Shown piece after piece: positions 51,710 through 63,284 of a DNA stretch of 64,000 bases. The first letter of the stretch is position 1, and each line of letters opens with the position of its first letter. The notes beneath the pieces are model-generated. The model was given only the letters and a program-made list of their open reading frames with translations, made no database searches and had not been told where the DNA came from. The stretch is from Rheum nobile (Eukaryota > Streptophyta > Magnoliopsida > Caryophyllales > Polygonaceae): the NCBI GenBank assembly GCA_027886185.1, contig WOAB01000159.1, positions 434,001 to 498,000 on the forward strand, in the 5' to 3' direction. Position numbers and translations under genes: made by a program.

Positions 51710-53094
51710 TCCTCCCTCTCTTGAAAGGGATTCGACCTCGAATCCAGCTCATCAAGGTCTTCATCTTCCTCCACCAAGGAATGAACCAAATCAGCCACAT
51801 TAAGGACACCATGATCTTCGGGCTCAAAGGGAACCTCTCCGTTGTCCATCTTGGAATGGCCCACAATTGTCTCTCCTTCACCTGAAATCAAAGCACTAGA
51901 AGTTCCATGCAACTCCACAACTTGGTCATTAAACAAGTTAGTAATGTAAGATGCATCATGAAGTGGAGAACATGCAAAGAATTCAGCTTTCTTAGAGGAC
52001 CTATTCATAATAACAATAGAAAAATGAGGCCCTCTAACTCGTCCACACAATTCTAAGAATGTAAGCACAAATATTCCAATGACTACATGATATCCAACCA
52101 AGCAGGCAAATAGTATTCCACTCATCTTCCTAGTCCTACGTTCAAGCTTAGGAGTGCAACTAACAACATAGCACACGTGCTTGTGAAGAATAATAGTATG
52201 AACTAGATGCATCCCGCATGACATGTATTGAGCAAGAGAACTTTGGTGTATGCATGAGTACCTAGTTCTACAATCAAAAATAGATTTAAGCACATGAGAT
52301 TCTCTTTCCCTAGGAAAATATTCATATTCAAGCAAAGGGAAAGGAATACGAAAAGTAGAGACAAGTGATACTTCCCTTAGATGTGTCTTCTCCTTTTCAA
52401 GAAAAAAATGTGTTTCCTCGGAAGGCTTAACATCCATGGCATGGACCTCTTCTTGGAGTGAGAATGGTAAGTATGAGGGAACCGTATGTGTTGCATCCAT
52501 CCAAGGAGTAGCCAAAGAATTTGGGGAGCTACGCGCAATAGTGGGTCGATGCTTGCTCCTTGTAGGTGAATGAGATGTTTCTACAACGTCCTCCTGTTTT
52601 TCCTTTGGTTCAATCTCCTCTCCTTTGGCCATTGGTTCAGTAGCAAGAACATCCTCGTCTTTAGGCTCTTCTTCAACCAAGTCCTTGGCCAAAACGTCAT
52701 CTTCCTTACAAGCAGTAACCAAGACATCACTCTCAAGGAACCCTTCGTCCTTGTAAGTGTAGTATTGGTTAGGACAAATATCGGCTAAGTGGCCTCTCCC
52801 TTCACACATGACACACACGATGTCCCGTGCTCTAACCCGGGGAGGTGGAGACACTATCTCTCTTCTTTGGGGTGTGCTAACATGCGGATTAGGTGAGCCA
52901 TAGGCTCCCTTAGGCTGCATATAATGGTTAGCCAAATGATATTGAGATTTGTAAAAATAAGGATTAGGCTCGTACCTCATGTATGGATTAGCTTCTTGTT
53001 GAGCAAGATAGCGAGCCTCCCTATATGATGCTCCATGTGCCCGAAAGTAGAAGAAGTCCTTTCGGGGAATGTGACCTTTGTTGGACATCTCCAT
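51427..53094 (-). CDS. Family D ORF: gag-like with zinc knuckle, fused to a pol-like tail
   Basis: A 555-codon uninterrupted frame from MEMSNKGHIPRKDFFYF. Tyr/Asn-rich start (NPYMRYEPNPYFYKSQYHLA), zinc knuckle CVMCEGRGHLADIC at ~95-108 (intact CX2CX4HX4C), acidic Lys/Glu segment, a central region with HVLKSIFDCRTRYSCIH and two hydrophobic stretches, an acidic segment, then QPLGAITRARARQLQEELKK. That last motif closes many plant Gypsy polyproteins. The ORF thus looks like gag joined to the extreme pol end with the enzymes deleted, and it ends inside the LTR. It could supply Gag function only; the capsid fold itself is not recognisable to me. Confidence 0.72.
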   Translation of the reverse strand: MEMSNKGHIPRKDFFYFRAHGASYREARYLAQQEANPYMRYEPNPYFYKSQYHLANHYMQPKGAYGSPNPHVSTPQRREIVSPPPRVRARDIVCVMCEGRGHLADICPNQYYTYKDEGFLESDVLVTACKEDDVLAKDLVEEEPKDEDVLATEPMAKGEEIEPKEKQEDVVETSHSPTRSKHRPTIARSSPNSLATPWMDATHTVPSYLPFSLQEEVHAMDVKPSEETHFFLEKEKTHLREVSLVSTFRIPFPLLEYEYFPRERESHVLKSIFDCRTRYSCIHQSSLAQYMSCGMHLVHTIILHKHVCYVVSCTPKLERRTRKMSGILFACLVGYHVVIGIFVLTFLELCGRVRGPHFSIVIMNRSSKKAEFFACSPLHDASYITNLFNDQVVELHGTSSALISGEGETIVGHSKMDNGEVPFEPEDHGVLNVADLVHSLVEEDEDLDELDSRSNPFQEREDDVTMSHQETQGSPNTEDDSSHEGEEELSEAQEPEPQDQPLGAITRARARQLQEELKKGLLCMEAITSFGGLRITSYGSTLTLLESHSVIYFIS

Positions 53095-54143
53095 TCGCTC
53101 TCCTCACAAGGTTAGTATCCAAAGCTAATACCAAACATAGAAGCTCCCACAGAACACAAGATTAATCAATGGAACCTAAGCTAGTAAGGAGCTCTCGACC
53201 TTGCCTTAAAGTCAAGAAATTTCAGTAAGCAAGGATCCTTAAGGGATAGGGTTAGGTTGACTAGACTCAACAAAAGAATAGAAATGACAAGAGTTTAAGC
53301 CAATTCAAGCCGAGCACAAACAATGCACATTTCAAAGAAATTGATTTACTCGAGCACAATTTAAATCACTTAACAATAGGAAGCTACTAAGTTCGGCCAC
53401 CTTGTAAAAGAGACAATTATGCACGAATGAAAGATGCTACTGAAGTAATATCCACAACAATGAAGCTTCGAACTGATTACAAACAATAGAGACTTGATTT
53501 TTGCAAGGTAAAATTTTCACTCGACTCTTTCTGGCTATGCCTTTCTTTCTCGAGTTGTTTTCGATTCTTTTTTTCTTTTTTTTCCCTTTTTTTTTCCGAC
53601 TCAATGCAGTAATTGATAATGCAGAATTTGAAATTACAATATCAGCAATTGGGCGTACACAAGTACTCAAATACTTAGCAACAAAACCTTTCCCGTATCC
53701 TATTGTTGTTGTTTTAAAAATAGCTCGAGTAGGGATCAGTTTCTAGGAAATGAGAGTGTCTTGTACACGTCCTTAATGGGTTAAACAACTGAGAAGACTC
53801 AAACACAAAAAGCAATGGCAAAAAGACGGACTCAAGTGGCTGCAAACCAAGCAACAAGGTAGGAGAAAATCAAGCTAACAACCTAAACAAACTACCTACA
53901 AACTAGGAAGGCTGAAACAAACTAGTTCCTATAGGCAAATTCGGTGCTTCTCCCATGGTTTCTCCGCCCAAAGCAAAGCCAAACAACATGGAACAAAGGA
54001 CGACACGCAACAACAGAACTCAGCCAACATTTTCAAGTCACAATCGGTCACACACACAACAACACAACCTAGGCTGTCCTATGAGCTTGCAAACCGATCT
54101 TTCATGAACCAAAAGCCAAAGTTACGGGCTGTACCTTACAAGA
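53095..54143 (-). other. Family D leader, no gene seen
   Basis: About 1.05 kb between ORF start and primer site; includes a T-rich run at about 53567-53595. No coding content recognised. Confidence 0.65.
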
Positions 54144-54157
54144 GCTCTGATACCACG

Positions 54158-55070
54158 TGATAACTCCAAGGATCTGAAGGAACACAGTGCAAGGCGAGCC
54201 CCCTTGATGGCTTCTCAGTTGGTGGCGCCGAGATGGTTTCTGACCTGACTTCAGAGGGTTCTTTCTCCCTCGTCCGTGATCGGAATGGGGTGATTCCAAC
54301 GTCCAGAGATAGATCTTGAGGTCTAGTTTCAACCTTCAAAATTTGAGAGTGATCAGAGTTGGAAATCAAAAGATATGACACTTTTACTGAGGAGTTACTG
54401 AGATGGGATGAACTGCGGCGGTTGGTGATGCAATTGGTTCGGTGATGATGGATATGAATTCCTTAGGTTGGATATGACGCACCAACCCTTAGAAGACTGA
54501 GTTGATCTTTTCAAGATGTGACTCACTTGAAAGGATCAACAATGGAGGTCCTTGATATCACACACAAGGAGAACGATGAAGAGAGAAAAGAGAGAGCTCA
54601 AAAACTGTATTTCTTGTTCTGATAAAACGTGCCTCCAATTTGGTTACAATCAGCCTTTTATATGGCAAGGCTTTTTAGGGAATTAAAGAAAAGAGAATGA
54701 AAATGGCTAAGACTAAAAGGCCCTTAGTGAAGTTGGCCCTTCCTAGCAAACTAAACAAATAACACACTTAGAGTTTTAATAGCAATGTCATGAAATGAAA
54801 TAGATAACTGAATGTGACTCTAGGAGAGTCAAGGTTGATCCATAGGAAGTAATCCTGAGACCTCCAAAGGATGTGATGGCCTCCATGCATAGCAATCCCT
54901 TCTTGAGCTCCTCTTGAAGTTGCCTAGCTCGAGCTCTAGTGATGGCTCCAAGTGGTTGGTCTTGTGGCTCGGGTTCTTGAGCTTCACTAAGCTCTTCTTC
55001 ACCCTCATGGCTAGAGTCATCTTCAGTGTTCCGGCTCCCTTGATTCTCTTGACGGGACGTGGTCACATCA
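54158..55070 (-). repeat. Family D 5' LTR
   Basis: 913 bp, near-identical to 50797-51709. It ends at ACATCA followed by CTCAT, the target duplication. Confidence 0.92.
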
Positions 55071-55327
55071 CTCATCTTCTTCATCTCTCCACCGTCTAGT
55101 GTCACACTTGAAGGTGTGTTTTGTGTGTACGCGTTGTTTACGCAAGAGGTTAGGACTTCATTCTTTTGGTTTCGTTTGCTTTTGTGCTTGCATATCACAC
55201 TTGTTTTTCTTGCATTAAGCCGCCCTCACGGCCAAAAGAACGCGCCCTCCTACGTGAACACTTGTTACTTGTTGAGTGCTTACTTGTTCTTTGGTTTTGT
55301 ATTGCCTTTTGTTCGTTTTTACTCGCG

Positions 55328-57100
55328 ATGTCTAGTCATATTGTGATAGGTAGCCTCACGGCACCCACCGATGGGAATGTCCAAGGAGATGGCAACAACA
55401 ACCCACCACAGCAAAACATCGCGCAACATGAAGTGGTCCCACTCGCCTATCCACCCCAACAAGACACCATTCTGGAGCTCTCGGAGGAATAACGCGAGAT
55501 CCAAGAACTTAGGCGCCAACTTGCCTAATTTCAGGCCATGCAACGCGCTGCGCCGGCCCAACCCACACCAACTTTGATGGTCCCGATGGACACCCTAGGC
55601 ACGCCGCGTCACACTGAAGCCGGTCCTAGCCAACAACGCGTGGACAAAGGAAAAGGAGTAATGCCCTCCACCTCCAACTTGCAACCACGCCTTCAAAGGA
55701 TCGAATCAGTGATCGAAAGCCGCCAAGGCTATATGTCGCATCGCGAATGCTATGCACTGCGGGAAACACCAGCCGACTACGACAGTGACTCCGACCGCGA
55801 CAAAGATGGCCATGGTGAATACTCTGAACCCTTTGACTTCCATGACAGGTATGAAGCCAGAGGAACAAGACGCCGCGGTGAAATTGCCTCAACCCCACTT
55901 GCAGGCCGAGCCAGGCGAGAAGAACGCGACTCAGGTCTACCGCATCGATCCTATCGCGCTCTAGACGCTGAGCCGCGTCAGCGTCGCCATGATCCCACCC
56001 CAGTTCCTTTTGACGTCAACGACCACCTTGGCCATCAAAGCGCGCGCACTCTGCGTTATGGCTCCGATGGCTATGGTTCGACGACGCCCACGGTCCATGA
56101 TGACTTCCATGAGTTCGATGACGAGGAGATGGAGGACGCAAGGCTCATCAATCCAGGCTCCTTCCACCCTCCCCTTGGTGATCCCATTGAACTCCAAGAT
56201 AGGCCAGCGGACTGGATCCCACCTCTACTCCAACCAATCAGACAACAACAATGCGTTGTGGGAGACAACACGCGTGACTTTCGTGGCCAACACCACGAGG
56301 ACATAGCGCGTGACTTTCGTCGCCAACACAATGCACCTGTTCAAAGAAGAAGACAAGGACGCGCTGAGTACAACGCGCCTCCTAGGGAATTCGTCAATGA
56401 AGATGTCCTGGCGTGCCAAGCTCGTCGTCCTCATCATCGCGCTGAGGAGGCTGCACAACGCGCTTATGCGCCTCAACCTGCTCAACAAACATCAAGGCTA
56501 AGCCGCCATGAGGTAAAAGTTAAAATTGAGCATTTCTTTGGCGAATATGATCCCGTTGTGTTTCTTGAGTGGGTGTAAGCTACAGAGTACACGCTCCGAT
56601 ATTGTCGCGTCCCCACAGAGGAGCATGTTGATGCGGCAACCCTACATTTTAGAGGGGTTGCACGCGTTTGGTACCACAGGTTCGTGGACGATCGCGTTCG
56701 TCGACACCTTGCTCCCATCACGGATTGGCATCAGCTCGTGTATGTCATGACACAGAAGTACGTGCCAGCTGACTATATAAATCAATTGCGAATGGTGATC
56801 GCAATGGCGCGTCAAGGCTCCAAAACACCTCTGGAGTTCTTCTCTCAGCTGGAGGACATGTACTACAAAGCCAGCATCAGTGTCGCTCCATCCACACTGC
56901 GAACGAAATTTCTGAGTGGCTTGAATGTGTCCATCCATGACCAACTCGAGGTATTAACCATCAAGGATCTGAACACCTTGACGCACACCGCGATGCAACT
57001 CTACAACCAGCAATCACATCGCCGTCAATCCTCTTGGCAAACTTCGAGTCCAAGAAGGTATGCATCTAACTCTGGTCAATCCCCTTCGAGTCCAAGATGA
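55328..57100 (+). pseudogene. Family C gag (Ty3/Gypsy), three in-frame stops
   Basis: Frame from ATG 55328 (MSSHIVIGSLTAPTDG) stays open to 57100 apart from TAA codons at 55490, about 55526 and 56576. The last is at LEWV*ATEYTLRY where family E has LEWMQATEHALRH: CAA to TAA. Residues ~400-540 are the Retrotrans_gag capsid domain: VKIEHFFGEYDPVVFLEW, LHFRGVARVWYHRF, FLSGLNVSIHDQLEV. The N-terminal half is Arg/Asp-rich and low complexity. The zinc knuckle found in family E is absent because ~290 nt are missing before the protease. Confidence 0.88.
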
Positions 57101-58091
57101 CGAGGAGGCTTACACCTGTGAGGCCACCACGCTACATGAAGGCACACCTCTGAGCCTTGTCACGCGACGTCTTCTCATTGTCAAGGAAGCAACCCTTGTC
57201 GACCAACGCGAGAATCTATTCCACACGCGTTGCTTGTTCAAGACCGCATCCTTGAGCGTCATCATTGATGGAGGCAGCTGTTGCAATATCATCAATGAAA
57301 AGGTGGTCAACCATTTCAACCTGCAAACCACTCCTCATCCATAACCATATGGGCTACAATGGATTTCATCGAGTTCTGGTAACACTGTAACTCGTCAATG
57401 TCTTATTTCTTTCTCCATTGGTCAATACACAGATTCAGTCCTTTGTGATATCATTGTAATGGACGCCACACATCTTTTGTTGAGGTGCCCATGGCAATTC
57501 AATAGGCGCGTTCTTCACGATGGCTATTTAAACACTTTTGTGTTTACTTACCACGGGAAACGCGTCGCACTCTTACCAATGTCTCATCATGAGATTTTAC
57601 AGGATCAGGTTGAGCGTGATCGACAGAAGGCTATGGAAGCAACAACGAATCCAAGTACAAGTAGCTCGTGTTCTTCCACTAGGCACGAAGTAGCTACAAC
57701 TGACAACGCGTCCAATGATCGAACATGTTCCAATGAAGGCCCAAAGACCACGCAAAAAATCACCAAGTTGAAAGGCACTTGTGAGCACAGACTGCTTCTG
57801 GCGCGGCCAAGCGACCTCACTGCCACCTTGAGCGGCAAGGCCCCATGTTTCCTATTGGTGCCAACGTCATGTATGTCGGAGGACCACATCACAGAAGCCT
57901 TGCCGAGCGTGATTTCCCAGTTGCTCGATGAGTTCAAGGACATTTTTCCAGAGGAGCTTCCACAAGGCCTTCCCCCTTTACGAGGCATTGAGCACCAAAT
58001 TGATTTGGTCCCTGGTGCCTCACTCCCAAATCGCACTGCCTATCGCGCGGGACTAGAAGAAACCAAGGAGCTACAGCGCCAAGTGCAAGAA
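57090..58091 (+). pseudogene. Family C protease and start of RT
   Basis: The frame reads LFHTRCLFKTASLSVIIDGG then SCCNIINEKVV, the DGG-type aspartic protease site of plant Gypsy elements, then a TAA at HP*PYGLQW (family E: HPQPYGLQW, CAG), MDATHLLLRCPWQFNRRVLH, and the RT entry motifs FKDIFPEELPQGLPPLRGIE and HQIDLVPGASLPNRTAYRAG. It stops at KELQRQVQE, the point where family E inserted. Shifted one frame from gag. RT catalytic palm, RNase H and integrase are gone. Confidence 0.88.
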
Positions 58092-58817
58092 TGATACGCC
58101 CCCGGCCGAGATATTGACAGCGGCCACCACCGAGGCGCCTTGGCATTGCCTCAACACGTTCTGACAGCGGCCAACGCCGAGGCACTTTGACATTGCCTCG
58201 GCACTTTCTGAGGCGTTTGTGTTCTTTTGGCATTTTGAAGTTTACATGCCAATTTCGAGACATTTTGAGACTGTTGCTATTTTTAGTAGTTTCCATTGTT
58301 AGCCGTTTCTATTTTTAGTAAGTTTCTAACTACGAAAACTTACTAATTTGGGAACTTACTATTTTTAGTCTTACTATATTAGGAAGGTTTCCATTTTTGG
58401 ATGTCGGGCCTCTCTTGTGCCTAAGAGAGCCGATCCACTTTCTCTTTAGGCCCTATTGGCCGAACTTGTGTATTTGCTCTATATGAGCTTTGGCTTTGAC
58501 CTAATAACATTCACGTTGAAGTTAAACTAAGGCTGCCGTAAGAGCTTGCTCCCGCCGCCTTGGTTATTCATCGGCCCCGTCTTGTCGCCGCCCTTCGCCG
58601 GCCATTCCGAACCCGCTCGCGAGCCCACCGAACTCTCGTTCCCTTGCGCCCAAAGCTCCGCAGCCCGTGAACCTCGGCGACCGCCGAAGCCTCCGGTCGT
58701 CTTCAAGCCCTCACCTTGGCTTGTCCTTGTTCTCGTTTGCTTGGGAGATTGGCGAATCCGACCCGTCTTCTACCTAGATCCACCCCGTCGACGCGTTCCG
58801 GAGACGATAACGCATCA
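58092..58817 (+). repeat. Family E 5' LTR (726 bp)
   Basis: TGATACGCCC...ATAACGCATCA. Frames through it are open in places but are not genes. The primer site after it (ACTCGTATCGGATTC) looks like a decayed TGGTATCAGAGC type. Confidence 0.85.
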
Positions 58818-59659
58818 ACTCGTATCGGATTCAGTCGGTACAAGGTTGGTCAATTCAATCTCCCTTTGTTCACGCACTTTTCATCACATTTTGTCCTTGC
58901 TTCCGCCATTAATTAGTTGGGTTTGCTTCTCTGTGGCTTGTCGCCATTTTCTCTTGCGTATTGTCCTTGCTGTTGTTAATTAATTACCGAACCATAGGAA
59001 GACCGACTTGGCCTCCTAGCCTTGTTGGTCTCGGCCGAGAGTCACAATTAAAAACAAAAAAATTGAGTGGTAAAAGTGATTGTTAGCCGAACCTTGTTCG
59101 GATCCACAATTAGCCTCACCGAATATCTTTGGGAATTGGTTGTTTGAATTTAGTTAGTTGTTAGCCGAAGTCTTGGCAATTAATTAACAATAGTCTCTCC
59201 ATATCTCGTCTAATTCAATCTCTCACTCTATACACTTGTACCGGCAACTTTCTTTAGTACAAAAAAAAAAAGGCAGTCGAATTTACACAAAAAAAAGGCT
59301 TCGATTTTTGTTTTTTTTTTAAAAAAAAATCATACGAAAAACGAAAGCCTCAAGCAATCTTGACGAAGCCGATTCACCGTCGGTACAGGTCCATTAAGCA
59401 TTCCTTCCGTCTTCTTTCATTCATTGTTCATTGCGTGTCATTCATTTTTGTCTTTCAACTTTACTACATTCGGACATTCACTTTGTTAGGATAGACGGTT
59501 TGGTTGGTTTTGGCTCCGCGCAGTGTCATCCTACCCTTACCGCCCACACGGCATAACCAGAATTAGTGCCCGCGTGAGCATTGTTGATTGCATTGATTGT
59601 CCTTTTACTCGTTGTTTTTGGTAGTTGTTGTTGCGTTTTCTCCTCTTGTGTGTGTTGTC
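58818..59659 (+). other. Family E leader, no gene seen
   Basis: Untranslated leader, with A-rich runs near 59265-59330. No coding content recognised. Confidence 0.65.
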
Positions 59660-62347
59660 ATGGTGTCTTTAGGGACAGATTCGGATGCGGACACCGTCGC
59701 TCGCCAAGCCGTGGACGAGGCCATGGCCAAGCGCTTGGCGGACTTCGAGGCTCGCCTAGCCGAAGCCGAGAAAGGTCGTGTCGACGCCGAGTTAGCCCGA
59801 GCCATAGCTGAGGAGCGATTTTCCAGACTATCTGCGGGTCTCCCTGCTACTGAGCCTACTCCTGCTGATACACTCTTACCACCCGCAGCCACGACAGACA
59901 CTACCCGGCGCTTGGAGAAGGGCAAGGGCACGATGCCCTCGACTTCGCAGATTCAGCCAGGCCTACGACGCCTGCACTCCATCATCGAGTCCCGCCAGGA
60001 GGACCATGGCTTCAACCGCTATGAACCCCAGTGCTCGCCTGTAGAGGAGTTCGCCTACGACTCAGTTGAGCACGAGAGCCCCGCCGCTGATTTGGGGCAT
60101 CTTCCATACGTCGACATCGACAATCGTCAGCGACGGTACGAGTCCATGAAGCAGATGGAGGCGCGCCACGACGTCGCCGAACGCCGGCGGGAGCCACACA
60201 CTACGCCTTCGCGGCCTAGCACTAGCCGGCCTACTGCCCCTGCACAGCGTACCAGGTATATTTCTCCTATTGTGTTTACTGAGTATGATGAGGAGGGTTT
60301 TGAGATTGCAGGTGACCCGGATTCGGGGAATTTCCATCCGTCATTGGGGGATCTAGTAGAGTCACAGCAGTTCCCCCCGTATTACATTCCACCACGGATA
60401 CCGACGCCTCCGTGACATCCCAGCAGGCAGCCCACAGTCCACGAGGACCGCGGCCACCGCGCCGCCCCCACGGCCCGCCAGCAGCCTCGCGCCGAAGACC
60501 ATGACCGTCGTCGCCAACGTCGCCCTCGCCCCGTCCAGGATGATTTTGATGATGACCTGGACGAGCCATACCCTGAGCCAGATCTTGCAGCTCGACGTTT
60601 CCCTGACCGCCGCAACGGGCCCAACCCCTATGCTAGTCGCCGCGAGATCAAGGTAACTATCGAGCACTTTTATGGTGATTATGATCCTGCTGTCTTTTTA
60701 GAGTGGATGCAGGCTACAGAACATGCACTGCGACACTGTACGTATGAGGAGTACGAGAAGGTGGATATTGCCACTCTATAGTTTCGGGGTGCTGCCTGGA
60801 ATTGGTGGCATCGTTTCTGTTCGGACAGGGAACGGAGAGGTCTCGTGCAGATAGAGCAGTGGCACCAGTTGATGTTCATTATGCGCCGTAAGTATGTTCC
60901 AAATGACTACCAGAACCGCATGCGGATGGACATCGCGCTCGCTCTCCAGGGAACGCAGACGCCGATTGAGTTTTTCGCGAAGCTCGAGGATCTGTATTAC
61001 AAGGCAGGAATGAGCGTCTCTGCATCGACTATACGGACCAGATTTCTCAGTGGGCTGAACACCGACATCCGAGACCAGCTGGAGATCCTGCCTATACATG
61101 ACCTCAACCAGCTGACGCATACTGCTATGATGATCCACCAGCAGCATCAGTGCCGTAGACAAGCCCCCTGGACCCAAAATTTGTCTTGCAGGTATGACAC
61201 TAACCCTAATCCTTCTTTTTCTACTGATGTGTCTTCCCCTGTGCAGCCCAGACAGTACCAGCCCTCAGCCCGTACCAGTGAGGCATTGTGACCTACCGCG
61301 CCGCCTACATCAATTAGGGAGCCCCCACGGCACACGGACAAGACCCGAGACCAAGCCTGCTTTCGTTGCGGCGGTCGTGGACACATCCAACGCGACTGCC
61401 CCAACCCGAAGCAGATTCTGTTTACCCAAGCCGTCGGATATGAGTCCTTTGATGATGAGCCAGACGAGGAGCTAGCTCCCGAGCAACAGGAGCTTGCTGA
61501 TCACGATGTGGAGTACACCTGTGCGCCTCCTGATTTGGCTGTAGGTACCCCCCTGAGCCTTTTCGCGAAACGTGCCCTTACTGTGCAGGAGGTGCCCCAG
61601 ATGGACCAGAGAGAGACCCTCTTCCATACCAGATGCCTGGTCCAGATTGCATCCCTCAGTGTGATAATTGATGGTGGTTCATGCTGTAACATTATCAATG
61701 AGAAGGTGGTCAAGCACCTTCAATTACCGACGCAGCCCCACCCACAGCCCTATGGCCTTCAGTGGCTTTCTGAAGATAAGGGTGATGCGGTACACAGGCA
61801 ATGCCGTGTCACATATCAGATTGGTCAATACCATGATACTGTTTTATGTGATGTTGTATCTATGGATGCTACTCATCTTTTACTTGGTAGACCTTGGCAG
61901 TATGATAGGAAGACGGTCCATGACGGGTTCCTCAACACTTATGTATTTATGCATGGCGGTAGGTGAGTCACTCTTCTCCCTATGACGCCTCAGGAGATCT
62001 TACATGACCAGGTGGAGAGGAACTGTGCGAAGGCGACCGAGGCCAAGCTACACACTGCACCACCGCCTGGGACCCAGCCGAGTAGGGCGCGCCAGAAGCC
62101 CATTGCTCTCAATTTCGGCACCCTAGTGCCTACACTGCAGGGCCGAGTTGAGCATCGTACTTTGCTGACTCGATCCCGGGAGTTCACCCCAGCTTTTCAG
62201 GGACGTTCTCCTATTTGCCCTTCTGTGTGTTTTTCTTTGTTAGCGGATCCCTTAATTTACCCCCTATTGCACCTTCTGTTTCGCAGGTTTTTGATGATGT
62301 GCCTCCTGATGAGATTCCTCCTGATCGCGGCATTGTGCAACCACTAG
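59660..62347 (+). pseudogene. Family E gag-protease, one frame with four C-to-T type stops
   Basis: Start chosen at ATG 59660 (MVSLGTDSDADTVARQAVDE). One frame runs to 62347, broken only by TGA 60413, TAG about 60779, TGA about 61289 and TGA about 61964, each one C to T from CGA or CAG. Domains: coiled coil (RLADFEARLAEAEKG), Retrotrans_gag (VTIEHFYGDYDPAVFLEWMQ, FLSGLNTDIRDQLEIL), intact zinc knuckle CFRCGGRGHIQRDC (about 61354-61395), and DGG protease (VIIDGGSCCNIINEKVV; DATHLLLGRPWQYDRK). After about 62280 the text shifts frame. Confidence 0.9.
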
Positions 62348-62564
62348 ACCTGCCCTTGGATGCTTCATGTCAACGGCGCCCTGCATCCCGAGTTGGTCTT
62401 GCAAAGAGCAAGGAGCCGTTGGAGCAGAGCCCGAGTCTGGACGCACCACCGCACGACAGGAACCGGCGTCGCCTCACTTTCGAGCCTGGTGTCTTGACCC
62501 CGTACGTGCCCCCGGACATCGACATTGACGAAACGAGGACGTTTCACGGCCAAGGAGGGGAGAG
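62280..62564 (+). pseudogene. Family E pol-end fusion segment
   Basis: In the next frame: FDDVPPDEIPPDRGIVQPLD (a corrupted RT entry motif, normally EIPPGLPPLRGIEH), then RPASRVGLAKSKEPLEQS, and near the end DETRTFHGQGGE just before the polypurine tract, resembling the SRTSFFQEGE ends of Gypsy pol. About 3 kb of RT-RNase H-integrase is missing between them. Confidence 0.65.
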
Positions 62565-63284
62565 TGATACGCTCCCGACCGAGATATTGACAGCGGCCAC
62601 CACCGAGGCACCTTGGCATTGCCTCGACACGTTCTGACAGCGGCCAACGCCGGGGAACTTTGACATTGCCTCGGCACTTTCTGAGGCGTTTGTGTTCTTT
62701 TGGCATTTTGAAGTTTACATGCCAATTTCGAGACATTTTGAGACTGTTGATATTTTTAGTAGTTTCCATTGTTAGCCATTTCTATTTTTCGTAAGTTTCT
62801 AACTACGAAAACTTACTAATTTGGGAACTTACTATTTTTAGTCTTATTATATTAGGAAGGTTTCCATTTTTGGATGTCGGGCCTCTCTTGTGCCTAAGAG
62901 AGCCGATCCACTTTCTCTTTAGGCCCTATTGGCCGAACTTGTATATTTGCTCTATATGAGCTTTGGCTTTGACCTAATAACATTCACGTTGAAGTTAAAC
63001 TAAGGCTGACGTAAGAGCTTGCTCCCGCCGCCTTGGTTCTTCATCGGCCCCGTCTTGTCGCCGCCCTTCGCCGGCCATTCCGAACCCGCTCGCGAGCCCA
63101 CCGAACTCTCGTTCCCTTACTTCCAAAGCTCCGCAGCCCGTGAACCTCGGCGACCGCCAAAGCCTTCGGTCGTCTTCAAGCCCTCGCCTTGGCTTGTCCT
63201 TGTTCTCGTTTGCTTGGGAGATTGGCGAATCCGACCCATCTTCTACGTAGATCCACCCCGTCGACGCGTTCCGGAGACGATAAC
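62565..63284 (+). repeat. Family E 3' LTR (truncated by ~8 bp)
   Basis: It matches 58092-58811 closely, ending GAGACGATAAC without the GCATCA terminus. No target duplication can be seen. Confidence 0.87.

Larger units (their letters stand above)
50797..55070 (-). mobile_element. Family D: non-autonomous LTR retrotransposon with perfect target duplication
   Basis: It is 4274 bp, with LTRs 50797-51709 and 54158-55070 (913 bp each), flanked by the 5-bp duplication CTCAT (50792-50796 and 55071-55075). On the minus strand: primer site TGGTATCAGAGC (54155-54144), ~1-kb leader, one ORF, polypurine tract (AAGAGAGGGAGGA, about 51722-51710). It lacks protease, RT and integrase. Inserted in the leader of family C, in opposite orientation. 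Confidence 0.93.
49467..58091 (+). mobile_element. Family C: Ty3/Gypsy element, 5' portion
   Basis: Plus-strand order: LTR 49467-50232, primer site, leader (split by family D), gag, protease, start of RT. It ends at 58091 where the family E LTR begins. No 3' LTR is present. The LTR begins in family B unit 5, so C inserted into B. Confidence 0.85.
58092..63284 (+). mobile_element. Family E: gag-protease Gypsy element lacking RT and integrase
   Basis: LTRs 58092-58817 and 62565-63284; polypurine tract AAGGAGGGGAGAG at about 62552-62564. The interior codes gag, zinc knuckle and protease, then jumps to a short pol-end-like segment; no RT, RNase H or integrase. It sits in family C's RT start. The last ~8 bp of the 3' LTR are deleted and joined to filler. 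Confidence 0.87.

Noticed and set aside
58546..59000. Pro/Arg-rich plus-strand ORF (and its copy at 63019) as a gene
   Set aside because: Both lie within family E LTRs at the same LTR position; the open frame follows from GC-rich LTR sequence.
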